Shown here: positions 32,807 to 44,461 of the stretch, in pieces
Position numbering within the stretch: position 1 is the first letter of the stretch
Layout: each line of letters starts with the position of its first letter
Assembly: GCF_037126465.1 (NCBI RefSeq)
Contig: NC_088206.1
Location: 73,349,687-73,413,686, forward strand
Direction of reading: 5' to 3'
DNA length: 64,000 nucleotides
Origin: Ornithodoros turicata
Lineage: Eukaryota; Arthropoda; Arachnida; Ixodida; Argasidae
Notes under the pieces: generated by a model
Told to the model about the DNA's origin: nothing
The model's input: the letters and a program-made list of their open reading frames with translations, nothing else
Database searches by the model: none
Translations under genes and position numbers: made by a program

Positions 32807-35524
32807 TAGCACATACTCATCGTACGGGCGATTTATGGGGACTTAGAAATTGTAAAACATTTACACGCGCGAAGGAAATTCCCGGAGATTCAAAGGAATC
32901 TGTCGAGGAAGCGATTTGCGAGTTCCGAAAGCAGGTCCCATAAAATTGTGTGTGGCTTCATAAGCGGACTACTTCGGTTGTGACCATGCTTAAAATTGTA
33001 AGTATCCTACTTTTCCTGGGCACTTCTTGAGCAGCCCTGGTAGTGTAAGTTGGCATATTTCTTACCGCGAAGTAACAATGTTTCACACGGAAGCAAAGAT
33101 ACAGGCGGCCGCAGACTGCAAAATAATCCTGTTGTACATGATAACACGGCGACTTGGAAACTGGCCTCTATATAAGCCGCAATTTCCAGCCCAGTCTAAA
33201 ACAAACGGTACTGGTAATTGGAAGAAGACGGTTTTTCCGCTCGTCCAATCAGAAGCGGCTCAGACGGCCTCGTTATGCAAATGATAGAGAATATACCGGC
33301 GTAGAAATGCGAGATGAAACGGCCCTATCTTCTTTTTATTCGAACTTGTTCTGTTCCTTCGAGGTTGAAAGTTATTTGCGAGAAATATACACATCCGTCT
33401 CCTCTTCTCAATGAAGACGTCTATAGAAGCGATGGAACCTATACTCTCTCTCGTTTCGTTGGCTCGTATAAAAGATGATTGTTGTCTGTATCACGTATTC
33501 CAGCCAGAATATTCCTTGCGCAATATTTTCGCTCGTCAGTTTGGAAAACAAGTACGTGCTCGCGTTCAGTCGGATATTTTTATACGTCTCGTTTTTGCGT
33601 TTCGCATAGCGCGTGTGATTTATCAACGGTGTGCTGCGTAATTAGAAATCAGACAAGTGAAAATCTACGTATTATTTTTAGTCCGTCCAACTCCAGATAA
33701 GTCCATCGTACGCTATAATGTAGCGGTGCCATCCCGCCTGTTGTCGGCCTTTATGGCAACTATTTATCAGGTTCACTGTGCTCTCCAGGGTTCCATGTTA
33801 AAGTAACGGTGGTATAAACAAAGAAAGGACAAAAGGGAAGGCTCGACGGGACAACGCGTCCCGTCTTTTGTTCTTTCTGTGTAAGCTGGTACGCAAGAAC
33901 ACCAAGTATAGACCAGCGTATCAGGTAGACGCTATACAGCGCAGCGTCGAGGATCTTTAACGAGTGCTAAAACTCCAGCACACAAACGGGGACATCATGC
34001 CGACTGAGAGAAGGACGATCATCGAGGGATTCAGGGATGATTATATGTGTCGTCACGATGAAAACTAACCCGTCTTTGGGTAGCTATACAAACGTAAGCT
34101 CCACGATGGAACCGTAAAGTAGCAAGAAAATCGTCATTGCCAAAATGCCGTATACGAGAAATGTCAAATCACAAAGATCACTCACCCTTCTTCTGTTCAC
34201 ATGTTACCATTACATTACGTGCGTTACGTCTATATTACCTACGATACTGTCTGAGAATCGTGGTCTCCACTGCGTGTGTACCATTTGCAGAGTGCTTATT
34301 ATATTATGCGTGTTACCCTGGTGTCTTTTACACCGTCACATCTGAGGGACAGTGCCTCGAAATGATATAATATCTTGAAGGCACACGTGCACCTATTGGC
34401 CAAATAAGGGCGGTGAATGTGACACGCGTAACAGAGAGCTATGCCTTCTTAACACTCATTTAACACTCCTCGATGAGTTCATGGCTTCCGTTCAGTTGAC
34501 CTCTGCCTGTTTGTAAATAAATGACGTCATAGTGTTCGACAGCGCCACCAATTTGGTAGAGTTGAACTACGCTCAAAGCGAGAGGCGAACAAGGTCTTGA
34601 GGGGATTACGTAGGGGGTACTTGAGGGGGATACGATGGTCCCTGACAGGGACGCGACCTTCGGTCCTACTTTTCTTTCGATAGGAGGCGGCTAACAAGCG
34701 CCCATTCGTGGTACCCAGCCCTCTCCTTCCGATTTGTTTCGGTTTCAGTCTGTGTACCAACGTCATGATGACGTTTCTCTAGTAGAGGTCTATCGGGGTA
34801 TACGTGTATGGCTGTGTCTTCTGTCCGTTGGCCACGAATCGTTTATATTCACGTTCACGACAGCCCCGATGACTGCTTTATCCAGCTGCCAAGTCACGGC
34901 TTATCTGTTCCTCGAAAAGACAGCTCGCTTCTCTTCTTGTGTTGGGTGGGAGTGCCAACAATAAAGCAGTCTGGCAACCGCTATACCCATTGTTACGCGG
35001 AACAACTGGGAACGCGATAAAAACGAAAGGGGATCAATGGCGGCAGCGGCTATTGTTCTGTTGCGGATAATTAATGCAACCGACCGGAAAGCTTTTTTAA
35101 AAGAAAGTATTTTCTCCTTTCGTACGAATGGGTGATGGTTAGATGAATCAAATTTGGGGGTAATGTATAGTCTGCTTCCGGGACTTAAACAAATAGCTGG
35201 AGTGCCCTCACTTTAGCCTGCTTGGTTCCTTGTGGGCGAACACCAACGCAACCACGTTCTTTTTTTTAAAGAATCAACGTTGTCCCATCGTTTGTTTTTT
35301 TTTTCTTCTTTTTGTCCCATGTATTATACACAATGACCTGTGTGACCAGGGCTGGCCCTGAGCGCATTGCGTGAGTCGAGCACCAACATTTTCGCCCCTT
35401 TATTGATGGCACCCTGGCCATGGTTTCTTTCACTGCTATGGGTTGTTCAATTTTAAAAGCCCAAAGAGGCTAAGCCTAAAACCGAGGGACCGTGCTAAAA
35501 CGTTGTTTTTGTTTTCTTTCGCAG
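32807..35524. other. No gene seen (probable KChIP intron or upstream region)
   Basis: An imperfect inverted pair (ACAAAAGGGAAGG...GACGGGAC with GTCCCGTCTTTTGT) is at about 33828-33872. A TGACGTCA palindrome lies at 34522-34529. Short frames have no domain support. If the first exon at 25062 is correct, all of this is intronic. Confidence 0.4.
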
Positions 35525-35649
35525 AGAAAGCCATTGATGACCTGGAGATGACGGTTGTCCGGTGCAAACCGGAAACTATTGGCGCCCTCTGTAAGTCCAC
35601 ACAGTTCACCAAAGACGAGATTAAGAGAATCTATCAGGGATTCAAACAG
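35525..35649 (+). CDS. KChIP exon, 125 nt
   Basis: It follows TTTCTTTCGCAG and ends before GTAGGT. It encodes the segment with DDLEMTVV and FTKDEIKRIYQGFK, the conserved KChIP core start that precedes EF1. It begins with two bases of a split codon, so an upstream exon must contribute one. Confidence 0.93.
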
Positions 35650-38600
35650 GTAGGTTCTCAAGCGACTAAAGGGGTCGGTGCTTACGGGTCCCATATGCTA
35701 CTGGGTCTATCCTCTACTCAATGCTTATGAGTTCGTATACACTTGGACTGCAACGCAGGAAGAAATACAATTGGTCATCTGTATGCAGTAAGGGGATAAA
35801 GTCGAAAAATCCCGAGAAAACTTGGAGTAAATATTTGCTAACGTAATTGCGGCTGGTATTCCTCGAATAACGCAAATTTAAAATGTGTACCATATATGTA
35901 TATAGGTCTACTTTACATGCATTTCCTGTTAGTGCCGTTTTATAGGGTGTGTGACTTAGCAGAAATTGAGCAAAATCCAGGGACATGACTTATTTCCTTT
36001 TTCAATATAACACCGCATGCACTGGGTTTTAATGCAGATTTTTTTTTTTTTTTTCACGAGCCAGGCCGCGATGGCTGAGCAGTTATATGCCAGGTAGGGT
36101 CAAGTGACCTGTGTGTAGCGGAGCGCCCATGATCGGACTTAGTGTGCCGTTAAACGAGCACACTCTTAAAAATAATGTCCTAGATGACCAGCATATAATA
36201 TGACTTATTAGCTTAGTGCGGGGGTCTTTTTCGATTACAACGTTCAGTAGCACTAGTGAGATGGTCACGTGAGGTGAGAAGAACATGTCTCTCGAATAGA
36301 AGTCGAAGTTCCCGTCCGCATCGTAAGAAAATTTAAGCTACACGATTTGTACCAGTGTGTCTAGAAAAGAGGCCTGATGCAACTATCCGTGTCCCATTGA
36401 CAGACGTGCATTTCCCGTTTCTTACTCTCTGGGTCCCGTAGCAATACTGTCCTAAATTTTCTTTGACAGGGACAAATCAGATGTTATTTCAGCAAAAACA
36501 GCGAAAAGGGAATTTAAATAGACTTATCCCCTTATTGCATGCAGACCCCAACAACGCCGAATATCCTCTGGATGTACAAATAATGTCCTAACGGATTCGT
36601 ACGTCCGATGGATATCAGAGGGATATCCATCGGACGTACGAATCCGTTAGGACATCATTCTTACATCCAGATGATATTCGGTGTTGTTGGGGGAAGCTCA
36701 GTTGCGCGCTATTTTGCGACGACGCCGACTGTAAGGTGTGTGGGACGAGAAATTTCCGTCAGTTGTGACGAATGAATACGTCAGAATGACGAAAACATCC
36801 CATCTACCAACGAAGGTGACGTATGGATATGTAACAAGAATTGTTCCACTTGGAATCGTGTCTTTTGTCAGGAACATGCGTTGTAGAATACAAGAGATGC
36901 ACTTGGCACTCTGATAATAACGCTATTATAACAGTTTCAATACTGCTCTAGAGAGCTTCTCTGGTGTATACTGCTCCGCTCGCAGTGGGTACTAGTTCTG
37001 GCTGCACATACTCCGCTGTACGTGTCGCGACGAGACTGATTGTTGGCTCGAGTTTGAACCCCCACACAAGTGTCTTGAGTGAATTTTCTCACAAAATGGG
37101 CTCCTAAACGTGCAGGCATATTCGTACGGTCGTTCAGTAATAAAAACGTGTAGAATGCGAGAGAACAGTTGGTTAATACCTCTGGTACGCTTTGCAGTCT
37201 TGTCCTACCGGGTTAGTCAACGAGAACACATTCAAGGATATGTACTGCCAATTCTTCCCACTTGCTGGTAAGTACGACCTTTCTCAACAACTTCTTCTGC
37301 CACTAACTGAGGCCATAGGGATGCTGGCATATATTAAAGAGCGACCGAAGATCTAACATAAACATAAATCTTGCATATACTGGAAGAGTCGCGTCCTTCC
37401 ATGCTGGGTGTAAAATATGTCTGCCTTTGGCAATAACGACAAGCCCCTGCCGGTACTCAGGCCCATCACAGGGGCCGATGGGGTGACGGACGTACCTGCA
37501 GGAGACTGCGTGGCTTACCATAGTAGTTACTAACGATGGTGCTGACCTAAACCCGGTAGTGTGGAATTTATACCGAATATCCCGTTGCAGACACAGCCCA
37601 GTACGCTCACTATGTCTTCAGAGCTCTCGACACAGACAGGTCAGGAACCATCAACTTTAAGGTAGGTACAGCTGTTCCTATTTGTTGGGCCCAAATGGGC
37701 TACAGTTGCATTCTATTCAAGAAACCCTCAGGATGGCAGACGTAACAACCAGATTGTCGTGCCCAAGGAATGAACCTGAGCCATTTAAGATCTGGCTTAA
37801 AAAGGGGTTGCAGAGCTTCCCGAACAAGATAACAACAGACCGCCAAGAGATAGGCTGCTATCGTTAAACAACCCCGTGAATTCGTCTGGTGTCTGGACGT
37901 TAACTGTGCTGGAGGTTTGATGAAACCAGGCCACCACTTGCGCCCAGTTCCATAGTCGTGAACGTAGACATTGTCACCTGGGGCAAGGCTTCTTCTGCTG
38001 GTCAGACGGAGTACTGGATGACAAAGCTGGAGCAATGAGCACGTCCTACGGGGAACGTATTTGGAATCCGAGCAGGGCTTCAGATTGTGAACGTCTGGAA
38101 TGCTGCGGAGACAAGTAAAGAGAAATTTTGCGAGTCGTTCTTCCAGGTTATTCCCTCGTATCCTTTTTAGTCCATCTTTTATGGTACGCACAGCACGTTC
38201 CCCGTTCGACTGTGCATGGTAAGGTGCAGCACAAATATGGACGGCGTTATTTTTGTGTACAAACTCGTCAAACTTGTCACTACACAACTGTGGGTCATTA
38301 TCTGATGCCACAGTAAGTGGTATATACCAAAACGGGCAAACAACTCCCAGAACTTGATTATAGACGACGAAGCATCTATCTACCTGTCTATAATAGCTTC
38401 GGATGTCGTGCTTCTCATCACCACTGATTCTATTCACTTACTTGTAGCATCAACGGTTGTAGCATCTTCGGCAAAAACATCTTCCCTCGCAAGGGTCCCG
38501 CAAAGTCGATGTGCAGACGATTCCAATGCTCCTTTACTGCAGGCCAAGGTACTGGTTCTTTGGTTGGTGGCATGGCAACCGCCTGGATGCAGGTAGAACA

Positions 38601-41600
38601 TTTCCTAGAAACATCTTCAATATCTTTATCTACTCCGGGCATCAAACTACAGAACGAGCCGTTGCCTTCATAGCTGACACTCCTTGGTGGGATTCATGAA
38701 GCAGCAAGAGTACTGGTTCGCGCGGTTTCTTCGGAATAACAACGTTGGTCCTCCGGTACGCGATTTCATTCACCACTGAGAGTTCATATCGTCATGAAAA
38801 GAATTGACGAACACCAACTTACATGTTGGCGCTATCTTCAGGCCAACCGGTTTGAGCAAAACGTTTTACTATTGATAACACCTCGTCGGCATCTGTGTTT
38901 CGTGCAAGGTCCTTTGTTGAAATGGGACAGCTTTCGAACGGTGATAACGAGAGAATTAACATATTCCGGAGGATCCTCTTCCTCCGGTTCCGGATTTGCC
39001 AGCGCAGGGCAATTTGCTCAGCGCATCGGCGTTCAACAAATGACGACCAACTTTACCTGATCTGATAGCGATATGCTCCCAACGCTGAATCTGGGCTGGT
39101 GCGCTTAAATGTGTCGCTCGGTCGCTTTTCAATAGCCCGAGCAGTGGTCGATCATCTGTTATCAGGATAAAATCTCTTCCGAGAAGACTGTCTCGAAATC
39201 TTTCACTCCAATGGACCTCGTCCCCAATACCACTCCCTCTACTCCAGTTGTCCTGCTCCGAGACTTTTTTCTTTTTTTTATATGTCACTCCAAAGACCAA
39301 AGCTAACGCTTCGTGTTCAATTTGCGAATAATTACCCTCCACATTGTTCAATGTTCTGCAGCTCCGTTCGCTCCTGGGTCGTTTTTATGGATTCCAGATC
39401 TGCGCTGCAGTGTGTGGCAACTATGGGACTTGGCGGTTCCCTCAGCCCTGCGGTCATTGAAATTCTGCAAGCATATAAGAAAGCAAGCGCACAGGGCCAC
39501 TCTATCGTCTTCCAGTGGACCCCGGGTCATGTGGGCATCAGCGGAAACGAAGACGTAGATCGAACAGCCGCAGGCGCGCATCGGTATACACCCGATGTGT
39601 CCCCATCATCTTGTCTCGGGGGGATCAGCGTTACCTCATCTCAAGCCTTGCTGGCCCCAAAATGCACTCTCAATGGCAACATGACATCACCACCCACTCT
39701 CTGCTTTACTCCGTTGACCCCACACTGTCCCTTACTCTCCCTCGCCGAATGCCACGTTCCTTTACCACGCTTTTACTCCGGCTTTCAAACATCTCCTCGG
39801 CGTCTGCGCATCCAGCCTGTGTTCCATGTGTGGGGTGTGCGGTGACGATCGCGCCCTCTCTTCCACTAATTCTTTTCTCTCTCCGGAACTGTTACTTGCA
39901 CGGCTTTCGACGTTAGTGTGACCTATGAAGCTATCGCTTAAGAATCATTCCAAGCAGCACAATGTACTGAAAGTCGAGTGCAATAGGGGTGGACGGTATA
40001 TGTCTTATCGATGTTCCTTAGTTTCACGAGTCTGTTCAAGGCCTTCCACCTACCCGTCCACCCCTATTGCACCCGACTTTCAGTACATTGTGCTGCTTGG
40101 AATGATTCCTCCTCTCCTCTTTCCTCCTCCTTTCTCCTCTTTTTTTTTCCCTTAAAAACAACAAACAAACAAATCATGATTACTTTAACCCAACAACATC
40201 TTATTGCGAAGTTCACATAAATATTGCGCCCATTCTCCTTTAAAATAATGAGAAAACCAGATGAAATTTTGTCGTCGACAGTTTTTTTGTATTCTCCTGC
40301 GTCTATCTGAAGAGTAGGACGTGCGGGAATCCCTAGCCAATCGAGGCTTGTGAACCCATTGGAACGGCTTCGCTATTCAAGGCCAGAAAATGTAGGCGAC
40401 CATTTGGAGCGTCCGTCGCACTAAGCGCTGGGACATTAGCGTGCTCGTTTGCCGCAACGTTTAGGGCAGCGAGCGGCTGCCACATGGGAGGTACGCGGAT
40501 ATATCTTGCGCGCGATACAGTCACTGGAACGGCTTTAACGTTCGTTGGCGCAGCGTTTTATGGACTCGCATCGCTCGTCGGTTTGTACTGAATGCGTCAT
40601 TTTCTCCGCCGTGTTTGAAAACTGCGTCCAATTTGAATGGAATTCTCTAAGTTTAGGGTCATCCAAGACTGAACTTTTGCGATCTGGAATTGAGCTTTTT
40701 GTGTCTTCCGTTGTTTCATGGAGACTCCTGAGCGTTCCTTTCAACTAAATGTTACGCTCGAGAGTTACGAAGCTTGACGTAAATTTTGCAACGGGTTATT
40801 TTGAAGTAATTTTAACGAGTATCACGTTACTCTATACTGTGTTTTTGCCTTGTCTCCGTTTCCGCTCGGTAAAAATATACGAATTTAATTATTGTCTATC
40901 CTTCGCGGTGATAAAAATTCGACGCTTGGCAAGAGAAAAAAAAAACACCTAGAGGTTTGAGCTGTAAATGTAAATAATAGAAGCCCGTTCTCCATCACCG
41001 GGCTCGGTGGACCAGTGTTCGCGACTGATTTGAACCCTGTCGAGAACGGCAGCAACTTGATGGCACTTAGGCCTCCGCGTTGGACGTTGCAAACAGGATG
41101 CCGTTTGCAGAGTTTTCAGCGCACTTTAAAGCAGCAGTGAAAGCCATTTTTTGCTCCGGCGGATAGTACAACAAATAGCATATGCACACTCAAGATGAAC
41201 AACCGTAGGCAACCTCAAGCGTGCGAGAGTATAGACTTGGATCTATACTCTCTCTGGACCATGATGGTCAAAGCAAGATTTCGCCTGTGGTTCCTGGACC
41301 ATGATGGTCAAACCGGATCCCTCGGGACAAGAGAACGAACTCCCTGAGCTGTTCGAGAAAAACACCGCCACGTGCATTCTGTACGAAGCTGGTGACTTCG
41401 AAGACACCGACCACGTATTATTGTCTTGCCCGGCATATTTCACAGAACTCCATCGTCCAAGTCAATTGAATCCTCCCAAGATTCGCGCTGTCAAGCAAAA
41501 AGGACATCCTTCGAACGCAAGGACTTTTACTAACCTGAGGAACAACCACCCAAAGGAAACTCTGAGCTTCCAGAGAAGAAGCTGGCCAACGTCGCAACGA

Positions 41601-43903
41601 TTTCCTGATTACTCATTGGAATTAAAACCGAAACAACTGGAAACAGCCAAGCCAAGCGAAGCCTACACTCTTGCAGCAGACTGGCAGCGCCCCACCAACC
41701 TTTCACGAATCTGCCTGAGCTTGACAACTTTTATTATTATTATTATTATTTAGTCTGGAAGTCTGTCTAGATTTCACGTGTGGTATCTTAGCTTATGTTA
41801 CCTGCCCTGTTTTAAAAGGAATTTTGCGAAGCTGAACCTGAACCTGAAGCAGCCAGATAAACACAAAGAACGGTAGAGAACAAGACAGTACAGCTGCTAT
41901 CGTTATCTGTGTTCATTTGGCTGCTTTGTTCACAATTGGTAGTTACCAACTACCCCTTCTCTACACTATAGACCCTCAACTCCTTCAAAAATCCCGTAAG
42001 CGAATGGGTATTATTGACGTCACATCGTATCGTGACGTATAGAGTACACCGCAAGAAGCGCCACGTGGTGTACGGACTGGAAATGAGACCTCACGGCTGC
42101 CCGCTACACTGACGCTACGTCAGACTCTAAGGTGACGGCGCATCGCCGCTCATGACTGGCTTTTGAGGACGTTTTTTTACTTCCTTTTCTTTTTTCTTTT
42201 TTTGTAAATTAAATTGCGCGTAGACGAGATACCGGTCAGTGAAAATATTTTGGCTCCTGATAGACTTGTTGCATGAATCAGGATTTCGAACAGAGAGCGT
42301 GCTCGTAATAATATTTATCTCGTGGCGCCATCTTCTTTTATTCAGGATTTCGTCATGGGCCTGTCGGTGCTGTCCCGTGGATCCCCTCAGGAGAAGCTTC
42401 AATGGGCATTTAATCTGTACGACATCAACAAAGATGGCGCAGTGACCAAGGAGGAGATGTTTGAGATCATTTCGTCCGTGTACAGCCTCCTCGGACACTA
42501 CGCGGCCCCCTTGGTCGTTGACCACTCTGCCAGGGAACATGCCGCAAGGGTCTTCCAGGTACCAATTCTAATGGAAACACGTATCACTCAGAATCGGAGA
42601 CTCCCGAAGGATCCACAGTTATCCGTAGATACATCCCCTCTGCCCCGTGTATGCGTCATCGATTTCATTGATTAATAACTAATTAAAAGGCCTAATCCGC
42701 TGGCGTCTCGGTATAGGAATTAGTCTTCTTATGTGACCAACCCGCCAAGACTGCAACGTGTGTTGGCCAATCGGTGTTGTCTTCTTTCGTTGCAGAAACT
42801 GGATCTCAACAACGACGGAATAGTTACTTATGATGAATTCATCGAAGCTTGCTTGCTGGTAAGCTATTTAAAAATTCATTCTTCTTGGCTTTTTGCTTTA
42901 TTTCTTTATTGGCTCGCGGAACACAGTGTTGAACAGAGCCTGAAATAACCTCACGTCACCTTCGTACTGTGACTTCAGGCCAAATTTTGTTCTGCAGAAT
43001 CATATGCCTCGTGTACGCCACATTGTGTTCTCAAGTCATTGTTTCTCTGCGTGAGGAAGATGTTATAATATTTTACGTTATTTTCGGAACTATGGCATAA
43101 AGATAATCTCCCGCAGGACGATCCCAGCTAAAGAGATTTTCCGCTTTTGTGCGGTTTCTCGCGCGTTGCGACTATCTTTAGCGCCTCACCACTAGCGCCC
43201 CCTATCCCGCATCATAGAACTTCGTAATCTGTTCGACTTTCGGCTTACTGCGATTTCCCGTTTAATGCGTTTTTCTTTCGTGCCTCGTCCACTGGTCCGT
43301 ATTATACCTGATTAGCGTACCACGTTCTGTACTTCCCTGCTTTGTAGTGTACATTTAAAATGCATCGCAACCAACGGTGTTCAGTCCGCTCGCGCTGTAG
43401 GCACACTTTCCGCAGACTGGGAGAGGGGGGGTCGAAGTAGCTTGCCGTTGTTGGTCGCACATGAGTGGGCATCGTCACCACTATAGCAAAAAAAAGAAGA
43501 AAACAACAAGAGAGTTGACTATTTCAAAGTGAGGCATAGGTAGGATGAACGATACTGATGGGACGGAGGTGCACTGTGGATGACAGGTGCAGTAGAGCGG
43601 TCTTTCCGCGAGGCCCGTTTCTCGAAGAAAACGCGAGGTTGCAACGCAGGCAAGGACAAGCAAGGACAAGGCGCAATAGTGCGTTGTCGAATGTACCGCC
43701 TGTTACACGTTTGGTTTTTGCACACCGATAACGCTGAGCACTTAAACGTTAATTGTGGCACGCCTTAGCCAACGCTTTGCCTTTAAAGAGAAAAAAGGTT
43801 CGCGGTATCTCATAGTCATAAATAATATATATAACGCTTCTCTTCTTTTCAGGACGAGGACATTTTGAAATCCTTGACCGTTTTGGACACGGTGCTCGAC
43901 TGA
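35525..43903 (+). CDS. Kv-channel-interacting protein (KChIP), calcium-binding; six of its exons
   Basis: The product is an EF-hand protein of the neuronal calcium sensor family that binds the cytoplasmic N terminus of Kv4 channels and tunes their gating and trafficking. Exons: 35525-35649, 37198-37267, 37591-37661, 42346-42558, 42796-42858, 43853-43903. All have GT-AG ends and phase is continuous, giving 197 codons plus stop from the first of these. Sequence landmarks: a degenerate first EF hand (CPTGLVNENTF), EF2 loop DTDRSGTINFKD, EF3 loop DINKDGAVTKEE and EF4 loop DLNNDGIVTYDE, the last two canonical for calcium. The exon lengths 125/70/71/(108+105)/63 match vertebrate KCNIP genes as I recall them, which separates it from frequenin or neurocalcin. 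The N terminus lies in another exon (candidate at 25062). The large introns hold retroelement and MITE debris. Confidence 0.95.
35650..37197 (+). other. KChIP intron with a MITE
   Basis: The intron contains the CCCCAAC-type MITE at 36546-36692, a truncated CACTCTTAAAAATAA word at about 36162 and a weak tRNA-like head (GCGATGGCTGAGCAG, 36068-36083). Confidence 0.7.
36546..36692. mobile_element. 147-bp palindromic MITE (CCCCAACAAC family), copy 1
   Basis: The left arm begins CCCCAACAACGCCGAATATC; the right arm is its complement. The arms meet around ATATCAGAGGGATAT. Words CGTACGTCCGATGGATAT and its complement are shared with 48595-48800. It lies inside a KChIP intron. Confidence 0.85.
37198..37267 (+). 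CDS. KChIP exon, 70 nt (degenerate EF1)
   Basis: The exon lies between TTTGCAG and GTAAGT. It encodes SCPTGLVNENTFKDMYCQFF, matching the CP-G-V-E-TFK-IY-QFFP signature that follows the KChIP core start. The CP in the loop makes EF1 unable to bind calcium, as in the whole family. Confidence 0.93.
37591..37661 (+). CDS. KChIP exon, 71 nt (EF2)
   Basis: The exon lies between CCGTTGCAG and GTAGGT. It encodes DTAQYAHYVFRALDTDRSGT then INFK. The EF2 loop ends in Asp where canonical loops have Glu at position 12, contributed by the first codon of the next exon. Confidence 0.93.
37700..38800 (-). pseudogene. Ty3/gypsy integrase fragment (decayed, minus strand, in KChIP intron)
   Basis: Reading the minus strand, the zinc-binding part comes first (LHESHQG with two histidines, then CSTC), with one stop where a WWPG motif would start. 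The catalytic core follows, with acidic motifs in HIDFAGP, ASDNDPQL and SNGERAVRTIK. A diverged C-terminal domain follows. The order and motifs are those of gypsy-like retrotransposon integrases. At least one stop and one frameshift between zinc-binding and core parts make it inactive. No long terminal repeat was recognised. It continues, in the same minus orientation, from the RNase H part at 38956-39356. Confidence 0.85.
38956..39356 (-). pseudogene. Ty3/gypsy RNase H fragment (minus strand)
   Basis: The minus-strand frame has NYSQIEHEALALVFGV, LLGRDFILITDDRPLLGLLK and LLNADALSKLP, the standard landmarks of the RNase H domain behind gypsy reverse transcriptases. About 30 extra residues split the usual spacing after FGV. 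The domain stops abruptly at about 39356, where a plus-strand non-LTR fragment begins, and no reverse transcriptase is found upstream. Confidence 0.85.
39360..39935 (+). pseudogene. Non-LTR retrotransposon RNase H / C-terminal fragment (+ strand)
   Basis: The frame contains FMDSRSALQCV and VFQWTPGHVGISGNEDVD, typical of the RNase H domain of I/R1/Jockey-type elements. A zinc-knuckle-like region (CVPCVGC in one frame, with a probable frameshift) follows near 39835. It starts exactly where the opposite-strand gypsy relic ends, so one event inserted into or recombined with the other. A 151-bp MITE follows at 39950. Confidence 0.8.
39950..40100. mobile_element. 151-bp MITE (CCAAGCAGC family), copy 2
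   Basis: CCAAGCAGCACAATGTACTG and its complement form the ends, with the AAAGTCGAGTGCAATAGGGG block next to them. The bases outside (AATCATT and AATGATT) extend the inverted repeat by several bases. It is nearly identical in layout to copy 1. Confidence 0.9.
40101..41289 (+). other. KChIP intron sequence, nothing recognised
   Basis: Open frames at 40333-40950 show no domain. There is no terminal repeat or SINE landmark. Confidence 0.4.
41290..41755 (+). pseudogene. Non-LTR retrotransposon C-terminal zinc-finger relic with (TTA)n tail
   Basis: The frame contains CILYEAGDFEDTDHVLLSCPAY in broken spacing (Cys, Asp-Thr-Asp-His, Leu-Leu, Cys), the C-x-H-x-C region found after RNase H in many LINE elements. 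It ends in a (TTA)n microsatellite (41728-41750), as expected of a 3' tail. Only the extreme 3' end survived. Because of this tail the strand is taken as plus. Confidence 0.6.
42346..42558 (+). CDS. KChIP exon, 213 nt (EF3; fused from two ancestral exons)
   Basis: The exon lies between TTTTATTCAG and GTACCA. It encodes DFVMGLSVLSRGSPQEKLQW, the EF3 loop DINKDGAVTKEE and the segment up to HAARVFQ. Its length equals 108 + 105, the two exons that vertebrate KCNIP genes have here, so an intron appears absent in this lineage. Confidence 0.93.
42796..42858 (+). CDS. KChIP exon, 63 nt (EF4)
   Basis: The exon lies between TTTCGTTGCAG and GTAAGC. It encodes KLDLNNDGIVTYDEFIEACL plus one residue and contains a canonical EF4 loop (D-x-N-x-D-G-x-V-x-x-x-E). 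Confidence 0.93.
42859..43852 (+). other. Last KChIP intron
   Basis: The intron is 994 bases, with no recognised mobile element and a normal GTAAGC donor and TTCTTTTCAG acceptor. Confidence 0.8.
43853..43903 (+). CDS. KChIP terminal exon
   Basis: It encodes DEDILKSLTVLDTVLD and stop. This C-terminal helix corresponds to the D-D-N-I-M-R-S-L-x-L-F-x-N-V-tail of KChIPs, which packs on the hydrophobic groove that receives the Kv4 N terminus. Confidence 0.9.
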   Translation, partial: DEDILKSLTVLDTVLD

Positions 43904-44011
43904 AGAATGTTTCTTTTAAATTTTTTCTCGTTGTTCCTGCCCGCACTTTTCAATTTTATCCCGCTAGTTTGAGGAACCTCTAGAAGATAGACTGTTCCAC
44001 TGTTCCTCGGC

Positions 44012-44017
44012 AATAAA
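44012..44017 (+). terminator. Poly(A) signal of KChIP
   Basis: AATAAA lies 109 bases after the stop codon, in CGGCAATAAAATAGG. The distance fits a short 3' UTR; other downstream signals could also be used. Confidence 0.6.
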
Positions 44018-44461
44018 ATAGGTGCGTCACTCACTTTGTTCCCTAATTATCCGTTACTATTTTTTGGTAATTGTAGCGTTTGGTAACGATAATCTGACGT
44101 TATCTTGGAAACGTATCTCTTTCGTTATTAAAAAAATGACAGGGCGGTTACGGTTGTGTAACGCGAATTTCAGCGACGGCACCGTCGACATTGGGACGCC
44201 ATTTTAACCTTTTTCACATAAGCGTCGCATCCTAGCGGCTGTCTTAGGCGAACCACGCTCGGAGCGCGTCAAAACAAATCCACGTGGGTAGCACAAACGA
44301 CCAAAACCCCGTTCTTGCGGTCTCCCCACTGGTCCCCACTTCTGTCGTCCTCATACTGCGCCATCTAGTGAAGACAGAGATAACCCTCTCCGGCGCCTCA
44401 AGGTCATGGGCATGCGCATAGGCCATTGTGAGAAAAGTCCATTGTAGTCTAGGCACTGCAT
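44018..44461. other. Intergenic, nothing recognised
   Basis: No open frame with domain support and no terminal repeats. Confidence 0.4.
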
